NCBI GenBank assembly: GCA_037127255.1
Contig: JBANSL010000009.1
Location: 31,499,475 to 31,563,474, forward strand
Direction of reading: 5' to 3'
DNA from: Persicaria tinctoria
Lineage: Eukaryota; Streptophyta; Magnoliopsida; Caryophyllales; Polygonaceae
DNA length: 64,000 bases
The position numbers and the translations under genes were made by a program. Below are positions 20,481 to 32,491 of the stretch, piece after piece (the first letter of the stretch is position 1; the number at the start of each line of letters is the position of its first letter). The notes under the pieces were generated by a model that saw only the letters and a list, made by a program, of their open reading frames with translations, was not told the DNA's origin and did no database searches.

Positions 20481-21696
20481 ATATGTGTGTGTGCACTATT
20501 AATGGTATGGTGATTTCATAATTCCCTTTTTTTTTTTGAAGGAATGGGTGGAGCAGGGGAGCGGCCTACATAGAAACCGGGGGGGAGGGGGGGGTCGGGT
20601 TGTCCATGGATGGCTCAGGTTGAGTAGAGGGAGAAAGAGCTGGAGTAGGCAAGGCAAAGAGCGAATGAGAAAGTTGCACAAGCAATTAATGACAACTACG
20701 AGCCAAGCTATAAGCAAGAACGAACAATTAAGGGAGCGCATGGCCCAACTCAAGAAGGCCATGATGGAGCTAATAGTTGCTAGAACGATCTTGCAACCAT
20801 CCGTCACGTCGGTGGCACTTCTTTCTCATGTGTCTCATGCATTTAGATGCGCACCTCTTTCAGGTTCTCAATCCTCCTCCCAAATGTAATAGGTATTGTT
20901 TGTTTTCATATTTTTTGAACTTGCATGGAGTGTTGGTTTTGATGGTATTTTGGATTCTATTGGTACACTATCTATTTGGTATTGTGTGTTTGGTGTGTAT
21001 TTGGATTGTGTATATATACTATTTGTGTACATTTTGATTGCAACAAAATATGTGTGTTTTTTTTTTATGGAACATGGATTGTATGTGTTATATATGAATT
21101 GCACATTGTTTTGTGCACAAAATATGCACATTTTTGTGTACATTTTTTGTGCATTTGAACAAGGGCCCTTGGTATTTCAAATTATTTTTTTAAAAATCAA
21201 AATGCACTTATGCAACGAACAAAAACAAAATAACTCGTGGCTTTAATTAAAAAAATAGAACACTTTCAGGTGACGAACATATATAGTTCAATATCTAGTA
21301 GCTGGAAACCTCGGGCGGCGAAGTTCTAGTATTATGGTCGCCTGAAAAAACTTATTGTAATTGTTCACTCCATGTCGGGTCGGTATGACTCGCAGCAAAA
21401 TACCAACATGTTGTATCTGGCGATGCCATAGAAAATAGACCTATTTATTAACAAGGATATGGCGTCATAAATGGATCACCCAACACAAAAGACATTTGGC
21501 CATCTACCCGATTCATCGCGAGTAGAGTGTTTGATCGGAACTCAATTCAACACCATAAGTTTGCTCAGTCTACAAGCATCGCGATTAAATACGAGCACAT
21601 GTGGGATCCACAACAAGGCCCACAAGCACCTCGTGGCCCATCGGGACCCAAACGAGCAGCTCGCTGGTTAAGCACCTATGCTCTATAAGTGTCATG
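20481..21696. other. Unassigned DNA before the Tat-type LTR
   Basis: No gene recognised. Contains a G-rich patch (20578-20600), a T-rich region with repeated tgtgtacattttt/tttgtgcaca motifs (20990-21150), and sequence from about 21300 that may belong to the U3 of the LTR that ends at 22145. Confidence 0.35.
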
Positions 21697-22145
21697 TGTA
21701 ACACCTAGTTCTCTTGCGTGAGGGCATGTGTTATACGTGTCCCATGTTAAAACCACGAGGTCGCCAGCAAGTTTCTCGCTTGGCCTCCCTATAGATACCC
21801 CCATCCACCCCCCCCCCCCCCCCCCCCCAAGAGAAGGATTCGATTCAAGAGAGAAGAAGAAGAGCACTGAATATCTCCCTGACCTAAAACCCCCGGAGTT
21901 GAGTTCTTAAGGTCTTTGATCGTAGAAGAACATTCTTGGAATAAGAATATCGTCTGACTTCCTCTAAAGACGATGATTAAATAGTAAATTAACTCATCGC
22001 GGGCCAAACACACCGCCCCCATCGCTTGGACTAATAAGTATATAACCCGATCACCACCCCTCTCGATTAAGGCTTGCAGGTATTTTAAGATATTTTGTCA
22101 TCACGATGAGGTAATAAGTATAGATGAAATTCCATTAACGCATCA
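21697..22145 (+). repeat. 5' LTR of element B (3' end secure, start uncertain)
   Basis: Ends GCATCA one base before the PBS. A CTATAGATAC TATA-like motif is near 21786, and a homopolymer of about 20 C follows at about 21808. TGTAACACC at 21697 is a plausible start but no second LTR is present to confirm it; the true start could be further upstream. Confidence 0.45.
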
Positions 22146-22146
22146 T

Positions 22147-22164
22147 TGGTGCCGTCCATGGGAA
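22147..22164 (+). other. Primer-binding site of element B
   Basis: TGGTGCCGTCCATGGGAA follows the LTR end with one spacer base. It is close to the TGGCGCCGTCTGTGGGAA found at this position in Tat-lineage elements. Confidence 0.7.
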
Positions 22165-22343
22165 CCTTTCGCGACGAGGGGTTCCGCGTAACAATACGCT
22201 TCTTTTCATTACATTATTTTGATTCCCTTTTGCTTCCTTCCTTTTTTACTTTCTTCACTTTCATCCTTCTCTACGAATCCTACCTAAAATATCAAATAGC
22301 ATTACCTATTACTTTTTTAATACTCATCAACCCTGCAGGAATC

Positions 22344-23042
22344 ATGAATTTTACACTGTTTGGGGAGGAGTTTGTAAACCAGCATCACGATGCCGAGTAA
22401 ACTAATAACCTCACCCTCAACAACCCTCCCAACGAGGAAGATCAACACCACGACAACGAAAACATCCCTCAACAACCTCCCTGGGACGCAGCACAACCTC
22501 CCCCATTTGCTCCCTACGGGATGTGGGGTGGTTACCCCCCGTATCAATTCTTCGCGGGGAATTGCCCGCAGTGTCTGTACTTCAATCAACAAGCGAATGG
22601 GATACCATTCCAGCACGACCCCCATGTCTACTATCAACAACAAGGCCCTGTACCTATGACGGTCAATCATTTCCCAAACCCTGCTGGCAGTCCTATTAAT
22701 CCAGGTCTGGAACATAACGAGAACGTCCACAAGATTGCCCGTGGTTTCAACACTAGGGGTGTGTCATCTCGTTCAAATTCCCTAAGTGATGCAGTGCAAT
22801 TATCGATGACTTCTGGTGACATTGAGGGCAATATGAAGGTTCCGTTCGATGGTCTTGTAACTCGTGAAAGGGGCAGGAAGATTCAAATTGCAACTAAAGC
22901 ATTTCTTATCCGTCACCATGGAACTTTAGAGCAAGGGTTCAGGCCACCCTGGATCACTTGGCTCAAGGTTACACCACCAGCACAAGAAGTGAGCTTGCGT
23001 CCACACAGGAAGCTCATGAAGACTCGTCAACACCCTCCTTGA
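22344..23042 (+). pseudogene. Gag N-terminus of element B, fused to a foreign tail
   Basis: The frame opens at ATG 22344 (MNFTLFGEEF), meets TAA at 22398-22400 and then stays open to 23042. The central part is Pro/Gln/Tyr-rich (PQQPPWDAAQPPP, YYQQQGPVP), as in Tat Gag N-termini. From about 22850 it changes to DGLVTRERGRKIQ, resembling the GP.TR.RAK motif found near the C-terminus of other Gypsy polyproteins. I infer a junction between B and segment E inside this ORF. Confidence 0.45.
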
Positions 23043-23088
23043 TCAACACACACATATGTCACTCGGCCCATACCAATGTCGAGTGGGT

Positions 23089-24010
23089 TGATGGGCTTGG
23101 CCGAGTTCTCTTCTGCTTGGGCTGGTTTATCTAGTTAATTTAATTATGTTATTATTTTATGCAATTTAGATAAATAAGGTGGAATTAATTATATCTCTTC
23201 TAGATATAATCCTTGGCCACCAAGTTATTAAACATTTATCTTTATTAGGAAATATTTATCTTAGGGTTATTTTATTTATCTCTAGATATAATAGATCTAT
23301 CCAAACCCCTTTTCTTTGCAAGGAAGGATTGGTTAGATCTCCCATAGCTTTTCTATATATTCATGTTTATGCACTTTGAATTAATCAGATTGAATTAGAA
23401 TTGACAACCCCTTTATGGATTAAAGGGTTCTCGGTTATCAATCCCAAACACTCTCTTGCTCTTGTGTTCTTGAGATCTTTCGGCAATCACAATCACCATC
23501 ACCTTCACTGTTTTCGTCGACATCGAGAAGCCCAGACCCACAACCCTAACTGTTTCGACCAGCACAGCCAAGGAGGTCCTGCCTTGGCGTCCCTCGCATT
23601 CGGCTTCGCTCCCAGCGAGCGCGGCGCGCCCAGCATCGCCAGCGCCTCGCTCCCGCATCCTCGATCTCGACTTCGCTCCTGCGTCTGCGCTCGCCAGCAC
23701 TCTCGCTCCCAGCGAGAGAAGCCGTTCACGCCCCCGCATCCGCACACCCTGAGGACCTTGTCCTGTATGCCCAGCCTCCGCGCGCACTATCCTCGCTTCT
23801 CTCTCGCTATTGATTTCTGTCGCTATCTCTTAAATATAAATTGCTGGAATTTTATTAAGTGTAGAACTTTCGCTATATCAGAAATTTAATCGCTTGTTAA
23901 CTATTCCCAATTCAGGAGATATCAAAGAGCATTTCAAGATCGGGCATATATACGGCGTGGTTCTTGATCTTGAGCCTACAGGCGAAGGATCGGGTATCCC
24001 AAACGTATCA
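23089..24010 (+). repeat. LTR of chromovirus-like segment E
   Basis: Starts TGATGGGCTTGG and ends CCCAAACGTATCA, followed by AGTGGTATCGG, which resembles an initiator-Met PBS. The last 90 bp match the inverted left end of the solo LTR at 26136-27400, and ctttatggattaaagggttctc is shared too. The upstream boundary was chosen because TGATG lies where the family LTR should start. A GC-rich patch (23,580-23,760) is probably transcribed leader. Confidence 0.6.
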
Positions 24011-24509
24011 AGTGGTATCGGATTTTAGGTTAATGCAAGTTCTTTACTCTCTTGATTTCTTAATTGAGTGATTTATTTTTCGTGACTTTTTTCACCATAG
24101 CCGCTGCCTAAAAGTTAAATCTTTATTATTCACCCATAAGAATTGACACTTTACTTTTGTTATTCTTTGTTTGGATCTTTAATTTGGAAGATATTGAGTT
24201 CTTGACTGCAAGTTTTGATCTTTTATTCCTAGTTGCTACATATCATGCCTCTGACTGTGATTCTTGGATTAAAAGCATTATATAAACTTGTACCACTAAA
24301 GAACCCAAATTTCTCCAGTTTCTAGCCTATTTCCCTGATTTTCCTTATTTTTGCTTACTTTTAGATCATCGGTTACTGCTCCCCTACTACAGCAGCTATT
24401 TCATAGCCAAAAAAAAAATCAGAAAAGCCGAGAGCTTCCAAAAATAAAAAAAGCATGCTTTCATATTACATTTTTGAGTTAGTAACTCTCCCTTGTTATT
24501 TCTTTCTTG
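24011..24509 (+). other. 5' leader of segment E, first part
   Basis: Non-coding sequence between the E LTR and the insertion site of element A. It resumes at 34586 after A and one TSD copy. Confidence 0.55.
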
Positions 24510-25550
24510 TGTTGTGAGCCTAATTCGCCATGTCTTATAGCTACTTTTATATCAATTTCTGCATGCATTTCATGCATTTGGGTTAAAATAATACAGAATC
24601 TGTGTAAGTTATATTTATTTGCAATATATGGAGGTCTACATAAGTTTTTGTTATATTTCGCAGAAATCGGACGCATTTTGGAGCTTAACGGAAAGTCATG
24701 GAGAAGCTAAGAATGGTGCAGCTGGAGTAAAGGCCATTTTTCAACATTCATCATTCCGAATCAAGCTTTGATGTCCTCATGAGAGTTGTAGCCCTCGGAA
24801 AGAGCTTCTAACGCATGGTCATATGCGTCATTCCGACGAACGAGGACTCCGGAAAGTGCGTTTAAAGAACAGAGCAGAAAGCTGAGAGATTTACTCGATC
24901 TCGAGTTAATCTACTCGATATCGACCAAAAATGTCCGAGGAGTGCCTGGTCGAGGAGGATCTGATCGAGAAGCCGAAGACGAAGACATGCCGGGTTACAC
25001 TCTACTCGAGATCGAGGACCTTTCTCGATATCGATGACCTTTCTCGATATCGAGGAACCCGAAAGCCGGCACCCGAGCCATGTCGAAGAGAAGTTGCTTG
25101 ACGTCACCAAGCCAAACCATGATCGATCACGTTTACTCGAGATCGAGTAAGATGCTTGAGATCGAGGAAATTTGTGAGACACTTCCGAGCATGTCGAGTA
25201 CCAGTTACCCGAGACGCCAAGCCAAGCGAAGTAGATGACCGACGTTACTCGAGCTCGAGTAGACATACTTGAGATCGAGGAAACCGCGTCCGAAGCCGCG
25301 TTACGCGATTTTGCTTTCCTACGCGCTTTGGGAGTCCTTGGAGCCGAAGGAATCCAAGAGTTGGCCGAGATCTATCCGAGATCTATCAAGTTCTATCTAT
25401 GGAGAAGACCTATCAACACATGGAAGATATTCTACCTATTTTAGATTTATTTCCCTTTTAGATTTAATTCCTTAATTACATTTATTTATCTTTTAAGCTT
25501 TTTAGATATAGATAGATATATTATATCCTTGAATAGCAAGGAATAGAAGG

Positions 25551-25560
25551 CTATAAATAA
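25551..25560 (+). promoter_or_regulatory. TATA box of the element A 5' LTR
   Basis: CTATAAATAA sits in a small inverted repeat (aaggCTATAAATAAagcctt-like). The same segment recurs in the 3' LTR at 33514-33523 and, inverted, in the related LTRs (18016, 43719, 48739, 52557, 54714, 61923). Its conservation and position downstream of the palindrome cluster mark the U3/R boundary region. Confidence 0.65.
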
Positions 25561-26135
25561 AGCCTTAGGGGATGAGCATTAGGCATCATATTCCAATTCA
25601 ATTTCAGAGAGAACAAGTAAGTAGTAGAGAGAGAGAGAGAGTTTATGGCGAGCAAGGTGGAAAGGCGAAAGCGGATTTGTCTTGTTTGGTTGTAAGCTTT
25701 CTTTATTTAATTCAATGCAAATTAGTTTCTTTTGTTATTTAATGTCTTTCTTGATGATGAAGAGCGAGTAGTCCACCCACTTCTGGGGCTGGGGTGAGCC
25801 CGACGGTGGCCATGTGAGGTGATGCGGTAAAGGTACAATATTTTGATGCAATTCTTCTTCTATCCCTATGAGCATGATTCTTTTGCGAGAGTTGAAGGTG
25901 ATCCTTGTTTATGTTATTGAAGCGAAAGTGATCTTAATGCAACTTGGGTTAATTATGTGAAAAGGGTTAGTAACAATTAGGGTTTATGCGAAAGCCTCTA
26001 TATGCCTATTTGTTAATAACGAAAGTTATTTTAATGGAAAGCATGACCTTTTATGCGTTTATGAGTTACTTTGCATTGTTATCGTTGTGGCGTTGATACC
26101 ATGGCTTTGAAAGTTCTTTATATATTGAGTTTATT

Positions 26136-27400
26136 TGATACGTTTGGGATACCCGATCCTTCGCCTGTGGGCTTCAGATCAAGAACCACGCCGTATATTT
26201 GCTAAGATCTTGCAATGCTCTTTCGATATCTCCTGATTAACACAATTAACTAACGAATTAGTAACTACTAAATAAAGCGATAGAAATTAACTTAACAAAA
26301 TCTAAACTAGTCTACGTAATAACTAACTAAGTTAAAAGTAACTAACAAGAATACTTAACTTAAGAAATTCTATCAACTAAAAGCTACGGAAAATAATCTA
26401 ACTAACATCTAATTAATTCTAAACTAACAAATTAACAAACTACTGTAATAATTATCGATGGAACTACTATACTAATCCTAAGCTATCAATTTAACAAAGC
26501 AACAGCAAATGGAAAACAAAGAACGCGAGGGACGAGGATGCTGGTGCGAGCGCGCGCGAGCGGGGGCCGGGGTTCGCGGAACTGGATGCGCGGACTGGGT
26601 GCGCAGAAGCCGAGCCGGGCACACAGGAGCAGGTCTCCTCAGGGTGTGTGGACGCCAAGCCTCGGCGACGATCGCTGGTGGCGAGGGCGGATGCGAGCAC
26701 GATCGAGAGCGCGAAGCCGCGGAGCAAGGTGCTGGGGATGCGGGAGCGAAGCCTAGCGAGCGCAGGGGCTGGCTGGCGCGCGTCGATGATGTTGCCGCGC
26801 TCGCAGGGACGCGAGCCGGGACGCCGGTGTCTCCAAGGGTTGCCGAGTCTTCTTGGCGATGGATCTAATATTGCAGGCTGTGTTTATTTGATTTTGATCA
26901 AGGTGAGTGACGGTGATGGTGATTGTGAAGGATGAAGATGATGATTGGAGTAGTGCCGACGATATTAGAACAAACGAACCGGATAGCTTTTGGATTGATA
27001 ATCGAGAACCCTTTAATCCATAAAGGAGTTTCTCAATTCTATTCAATCTGCTTAATTTCAATAGAACTACAATGTTTAAATAGAAAACCTAAGAACCAAT
27101 TCTACCGTGCAAGATAGAATTTAGGTTAATAAAGATAGAATTTTAATCCTAAAGATAAATAAACCTAGAAGATAAAACTTAATCTAAAATTCTAATATAT
27201 GAAATAATAAAATATGATAATTAAGAAATATAAATAATAAAATAATTAACGCCGTTTCTTTAACGACTCCCAAGGTGGAGCCTTCTTCTTTCGCTTGAGG
27301 ATGACATCATTCTCCTCCATTTGAAATCGACTCGTCCTCGAGTCGTCGCCTGGATCAAGATCGTTGTTTGACCCACAAAAGGTCATCTTGACCCGCATCA
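26136..27400 (-). mobile_element. Solo LTR of the E family inside the A 5' LTR (1265 bp)
   Basis: TGATACGTTTGGG...GACCCGCATCA with perfect TSD TTATT (26131-26135, 27401-27405). The inverted left end matches the end of the LTR at 24010, and the right end matches the solo LTR at 37555-38671 (tgacccacaaaaggtcatcttga). Contains a GC-rich block at 26,520-26,840. Its absence from the 3' LTR of A confirms insertion after A. Confidence 0.92.
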
Positions 27401-27887
27401 TTATTTCTGTCAAAGTCTGAGTTTTGTGTTCAAAGTTGCGATTTATAGTTTCTGTCTGTTTTAGTCGATCTAGAGGAATTCTTTGTCGAGATCGAGTTGA
27501 CTGTTTTCGATCTCGAGTAGGGTGTTGTCTAGATCGAGTTGTGTGTCTGAGTTTATACTTCTGTCGTCGATTCTGAAGTTTCTGTTTCTGCTGAGTTTTG
27601 TCGATCTCGAGTAACTTTTGTCGAGATCGAGTAGTTCTGTGTTTGATTTTATTTCTTGCTTTCGTTTGTTATTTCTGTCTTTCTTTCTTTCTTTCTTTGT
27701 TTCTGTCCTCTGTTTGCTTTTTTGTGAGATTTACAGCTGCCTAGGATCCGCTGACACGCTTCCTCGTGGATCGATCCTGACTTTCTCTTACTACATTGGA
27801 GGGAGTCTTGTAATTATTTGTTGGGGAACGAATCTGGCTTGAATTATTTTATAATATTTTGAACTTGATTTCCTCCTTACAACAAAT

Positions 27888-27905
27888 TGGCGCCGTTGCC
27901 GGGGA
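27888..27905 (+). other. Primer-binding site of element A, Asp-tRNA type
   Basis: TGGCGCCGTTGCCGGGGA, three bases after the LTR. It matches the complement of the 3' end of plant tRNA-Asp, as used by Athila-lineage elements. Confidence 0.9.
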
Positions 27906-27968
27906 AGCTATCATTCGCGCCTTAGGTAGTCAGATCTCACTTTTCTTTTTAAGTTACTTTGGAGTTGT

Positions 27969-30900
27969 ATGCGCCATTCTGGTCAACCACATGAGTTTGA
28001 TGGCTTAGACGAACTAGAGCGCCTTCTACACAACAGAGCTAAACTACAAAGAGCCATGACAACTGCAGAGACACAGGAACAGCTGATCGAGAGGCTCACG
28101 AGGGATCTAGCCGCTAGGGATGTTGCTCTCACCACTGAGAGAGCAGGAAGGCAACAGGAAGCTGAGCGTGCGAGGCAAGCAGAAGTTGAGCTTGCCCTAT
28201 ACCCAACCATTGCAGAGGATTATATCCACCCGACTCTCGTGGTGCCTGAATCGACCATTCTAATCCCTGAAAACAACTATGAAATTCGCACTCAATTCCC
28301 GGAAAACAACTAGGTGTCGTACTCTTTCTGAATGTACCACCTTGGAGTACATCCTAATGAAGGCTTTCCGCTGGTCTCTCGCTGGTCATGCACTGAAATG
28401 GTTGGAAGGGCTGAAACCACGATCTCTCACGACATGGGCTCAAGTGAAGCAGGGATTTCTAAACAAATTCTTTCCTCCTGCCAAGACAGCACTCCTGCGC
28501 CAAAAGATCACATCTTTCAAACAGCAGCTTGGAGAGACGCTAGCAAAGGCATGGGAACGCTATAAGGAGCTACTGCGATCCTGCCCTACACATGGACAGC
28601 AACCCTGTGTAGTTCAAGAGATCTTCTTCAATTCTCTGGACTTGGCTGCAAAGGACAGAATCAACACATATACTCACTATGAGTGTTTGACAATGTCGCA
28701 TGTTGATGCATGGGCTGCTCTCGACAAGCTGACCAACTATGACAACAAGTATGGGACTCCAGTCAACTATGAGGAGAACCCCTACGCCAGGCTAGCACCA
28801 TCCAATCCCCTCTATGAGCCCCCTAAAGAGATTGATCCAGATATAAGGGAGCAGTACTACAAAGACCAGAATAAGAAGCTCCTCAAACAAGTAAAGTATC
28901 TTTCTGTCAACCAGCCTTGTATTGAATGTGGATCACAAAGGCACACCACTACTGAGTGCCCACACACTGAGCAAGTCAGGCTGGCAGAATACCATGAAGA
29001 GGCAGCTTACGCAGGGGGTCCCAATCGCTACATGGGGGACCAAAGGTTTCAACAACCACAATGGAACCAAGCTGCCCCTAGGAATCCCCCGCCCTACAGA
29101 GCTCCAGGACATCCGGAAAAGGACCAGAAAAAGGATGATCTACAGACAGTCCTAGAGAAAATACGGAGGAATCATTCAGAAACTAAGCAGTCATTTAACT
29201 CCGTATACACTCAGATGCAAGGTGTCAACTTCAGGCTTGGGGAAATTGATATATGGTGGAAATCAGTTGATACACAGATAGGCCAGCTAGCAGCAGGAAT
29301 CCCCAGACAGTCAGGTTTGCTCCCTGGATCTTCAGAACAAAATCCCAAGGGAAAGACTGGACACATAGCTGCTGTAAAACTCAGAAGAGGCCATCAACTT
29401 CAAGAGCCAGAGGTTAAAAAGCAGCAGAACGAAGGAGAACAGCAAGTCGACCAGCAGCAAGTCAACGTCGACAAGCACTTAGTCCATCTCGAGGAACAGC
29501 TAGGCCAGCCTTCGTCTGCACAACACAGCAACTCGACACCACAGAAACTGGTCGAGATCGAGGAAGACCAAGTCGAGATAGAGAAGGCTGCTACACCTCC
29601 GACATCTGTTCTGGCTCCAAATCAGAAAAAGAAGCTGCCTTTCCCCACAAAATCTCCAAAGGACCTAGCAGAGAAGAAATTTCAGCGCTTCATCAAGATG
29701 CTTCAGAAGCTCAATGTCACCATTCCCTTCACAGAAGCTCTCAATGAAATGCCATCCTATGTCAAGTTCCTGAAGGAGATTCTGAGCAAAAAGAGGTCAA
29801 TGGCTGAAATTATAGAGGAATGCAGCCATTTGGACATACTTGAGAAGAGGCCAGATCCAGGTAAATTTGCTATATCCATTGGATTTGGTCCATACAAAAT
29901 TAATGCTTTATGTGATCTTGGAGCTAGTGTGAGTATAATGCCTTTAACAATTTGGTCCAAGATTAAGATAGGTGCCCTAGAGCCTGTGGATGCTAGACTT
30001 TACATGGCCAGCAATACGGTGGTCATCCCAACAGGCATGGTGGACAATGTGCCAGTACAAGTAGGTAAATTCTTTGTCCCTGCTAATTTTTTAGTTGTCG
30101 ATATGCAAGAAGACCCTGCTTGTCCAATTATTCTAGGAAGACCCTTCTTGGCAACGGTGGATGCCAACATAAGCGTGAGGATAGGAGTGGTCACTTTCAA
30201 CATCAGCGATGAGGTAATTGAGTATTCTTTTAATAAAACTGAAAGGCATACAGGGCCAATGGAAGAGGTCAAATCTATCTCAGCTGGCTACATCACTTGC
30301 GGGGAACCCAAGGTAAGAAATATGACTCCTGAGAAGCTGGAAACGAGGGATATGGAGGCCCAGGTGGAGGAGATCATGGCCATCCTAAAGGAGGAAACAG
30401 AGAATACACTCGACACGGACCAAGGTACGTCGTTATGGACTAACTATTTTTCGGATGCCTTGACAGGAACCAAGTATGGGGTCATAGTCGACCAAGATTC
30501 CTCGATATCGAGGACTCTAGTCGATCTCGACCAAAACCAGGAGCCTCCACCAACACCAGCGTCATCGACCAGCCAGACAGAAGCGCCATACTCCTCGAGA
30601 TCGAGTACTTTACTCCAGATCGACCAAGACTCTGTTGCCTCAACTTCGCTTTCCTCGATGCTGACTCCACCAGAAAGCCAGAGCTCCTCGAGATCGACAA
30701 AGCTAGTCGAGATGGACCAAGCCTCACCAGCTCCTGCATCCTCGAGCAACCCACCACCAGAACCTGAAAACTCGTCGAGATCGAGTACAGCTCCTCGAGA
30801 TCGACCAAACACCGTGGTCTCCGATTCCGTCTCTGCGAAGGTAAGCCAAGGTATGGATCTTTCTTCTCCTATTTCCATTAAAGATCTATCTATACATGGG

Positions 30901-31131
30901 AGAGGTTTGCCTTGGTATGTGTGCTTATGTAGGATTTCCAATGATGAGCCTAAAGAGTATGAAGTTGGAGACAAGCTCTATGTCTCTAAATCAAAGGATC
31001 ATTGGTTCCCTAACAAATTCAACAAAAAGAGGATGGGACCTTTTGTGGTAAACAAGATCCATTCTGGAGGATTACAACTAATGGACAAGAATGGAGTCCT
31101 ATTTGAAGCCCAAGCTACATGGGCCCTGTAA
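27969..31131 (+). pseudogene. Element A gag-protease with integrase-like tail
   Basis: Starts MRHSGQPHEFDGLDELERL with a coiled, Glu/Arg-rich N-terminus. A deletion of roughly 25 codons near 28,300, compared with C and D, shifts the frame: the first frame stops at 28313 and the second (950 aa from 28279) carries the rest. Within that 950-aa frame the Gag core is about 25-150 (ALKWLEGLKPRSLTTWAQ, RCP/SCPTHG), a CCHC knuckle starts at C214 (CIECGSQRHTTTEC) and the aspartic protease site is D546 (CDLGASVSIMP) with ILGRPFL following. About 720-860 is a Ser/Pro-rich linker encoded by the palindromic repeats. The last 90 residues (VGDKLYVS...MGPFVV) resemble an integrase GPY/F tail. RT, RNase H and the integrase catalytic core are missing. 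Confidence 0.85.
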
Positions 31132-32491
31132 ATGCCACCTTGAGGTTAATGGAGAAAGTCGGCCTAACGACTATAAAATCTAGAGCGTGTACATAGACAT
31201 TTATTTTGGGACTTTTTGGACATTGTTTTGTTTGTTTTTGGTTTTGAACACTTTTAGTTTTTCTATTGTGGGTATATGTCTTCTGCACTTTTCAGGTCCA
31301 TGGATAGAAGAAGCAATCTATATTCAGACTCGGCCCAGGCGATTTTTTTCATTCGATATTAAAAGGCCCTGCACACCTGTCTAGTGAGTTTCTTTCTTTA
31401 CCCTTGTTTTTATACAGCGAGGACACTGTAATGTTTAAGTATGGGGTGGGGGAAGAGCTTATTTTATGGATATTTGGCTTTATTTGACATTATGTGTGCA
31501 TTTTTAAAGTTTAGTTCTTGAATTACTTATACATGGCTATTTTGGAATGCATTATTGATCTATGTGCTTATATGCATGTTTTCCAAAAGTTTGAGAAAAA
31601 TGACTCCCATTGAAAAGGGAAGTCATAATGAAGTGCATATTTTCTTAAAAACCATAGAAGGAGGTAAAATTGAAGTTGCTTTTGACATGTTGCATGATAA
31701 GAGGATGGAGGACTTTATATTTCCATATAATGCTCATATGTTTATATTCCTAGTCATACCTATGCTTATGCATCACAAAAGCCATATTATGCCTTATTTC
31801 ATATTTGCTCCACATGATCCAAAAAATTGCCCATTCTTTACCTTATTTTCTTATCCGGGGATTATGTTAAGAATGTTGTTACGTTATGGAGATACATTAT
31901 ATGGTGTTTGTGTTGTTATCATTATTGGAGTTTGGCGGGAAAGTGTTTGAAATTATGGAAAATTTAATGAGTGAAAAAAAATCCGATCACCTCAAGAGAT
32001 AAAGGTCGATCGACCCTGCTCTCTGAGATAATAGTTTGGAGAGTTGGGACACATAGGTGAGGAGTCCAAAGCACTAAGTATCCGGGTCCATTCATGACAC
32101 CCATGTTTGCGACTCGCGAGAAGGCAGTGCTGAGGTTAGAGAGGTAAAAGCATTATTATTGATAAAAGCAATACGAAAGGTGATGATTCTTATGAAGAAA
32201 GAATGTGGTATGAAATTCAATCTACTCCTTATTGAGCTCAAATTAAAGTCATCTTGATTGTTGTTGCTTTGTCACACATGAATTGTTTTTGCATAACCCT
32301 CCTTTTGTGAGTAGATGTTGCTCTTAAAATTGCACATGCATGAATTTGTGACACTAGTAACTTTTCGAGGATGGTAATTGATTGCAGGGACATAAAAGAA
32401 TGAATCTAAGATGTTGAGAGTTTTGATTTCTTCCTCTGTATGACAATTAAAAGTATTGCTTGAGGACAAACAAGCTTAAGTATGAGGTGTT
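31132..32491 (+). other. 3' non-coding region and polypurine tract of element A
   Basis: About 1.36 kb without a convincing gene. It contains AAGTATGGGGTGGGGGAAG at 31437-31455, conserved in C and D, and ends with ttgaggacaaacaag..AAGTATGAGGTGTT directly before the LTR, the presumed polypurine tract. The ORF at 31555-31950 has no family features. Confidence 0.65.

Larger units (their letters stand above)
24510..27884 (+). repeat. 5' LTR of element A, interrupted by a solo LTR
   Basis: TGTTGTGAGCC...CTTACAACA. U3 (about 24,880-25,290) holds a dense series of ctcgagatcgag/ctcgatatcgag palindromes, followed by a TATA segment at 25551-25560. A second cluster lies in U5 (27,470-27,640). The insertion is at 26136-27400. 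Confidence 0.92.

Noticed and set aside
23401..23889. 162-codon plus frame in the E LTR
   Set aside because: His/Arg/Ser-rich reading of a GC-rich LTR segment that recurs, inverted, in the solo LTR at 26136-27400.
31555..31950. 131-codon open frame in element A
   Set aside because: No family motif, odd hydrophobic composition, lies in the 3' non-coding region of the element and lacks counterparts in C and D.
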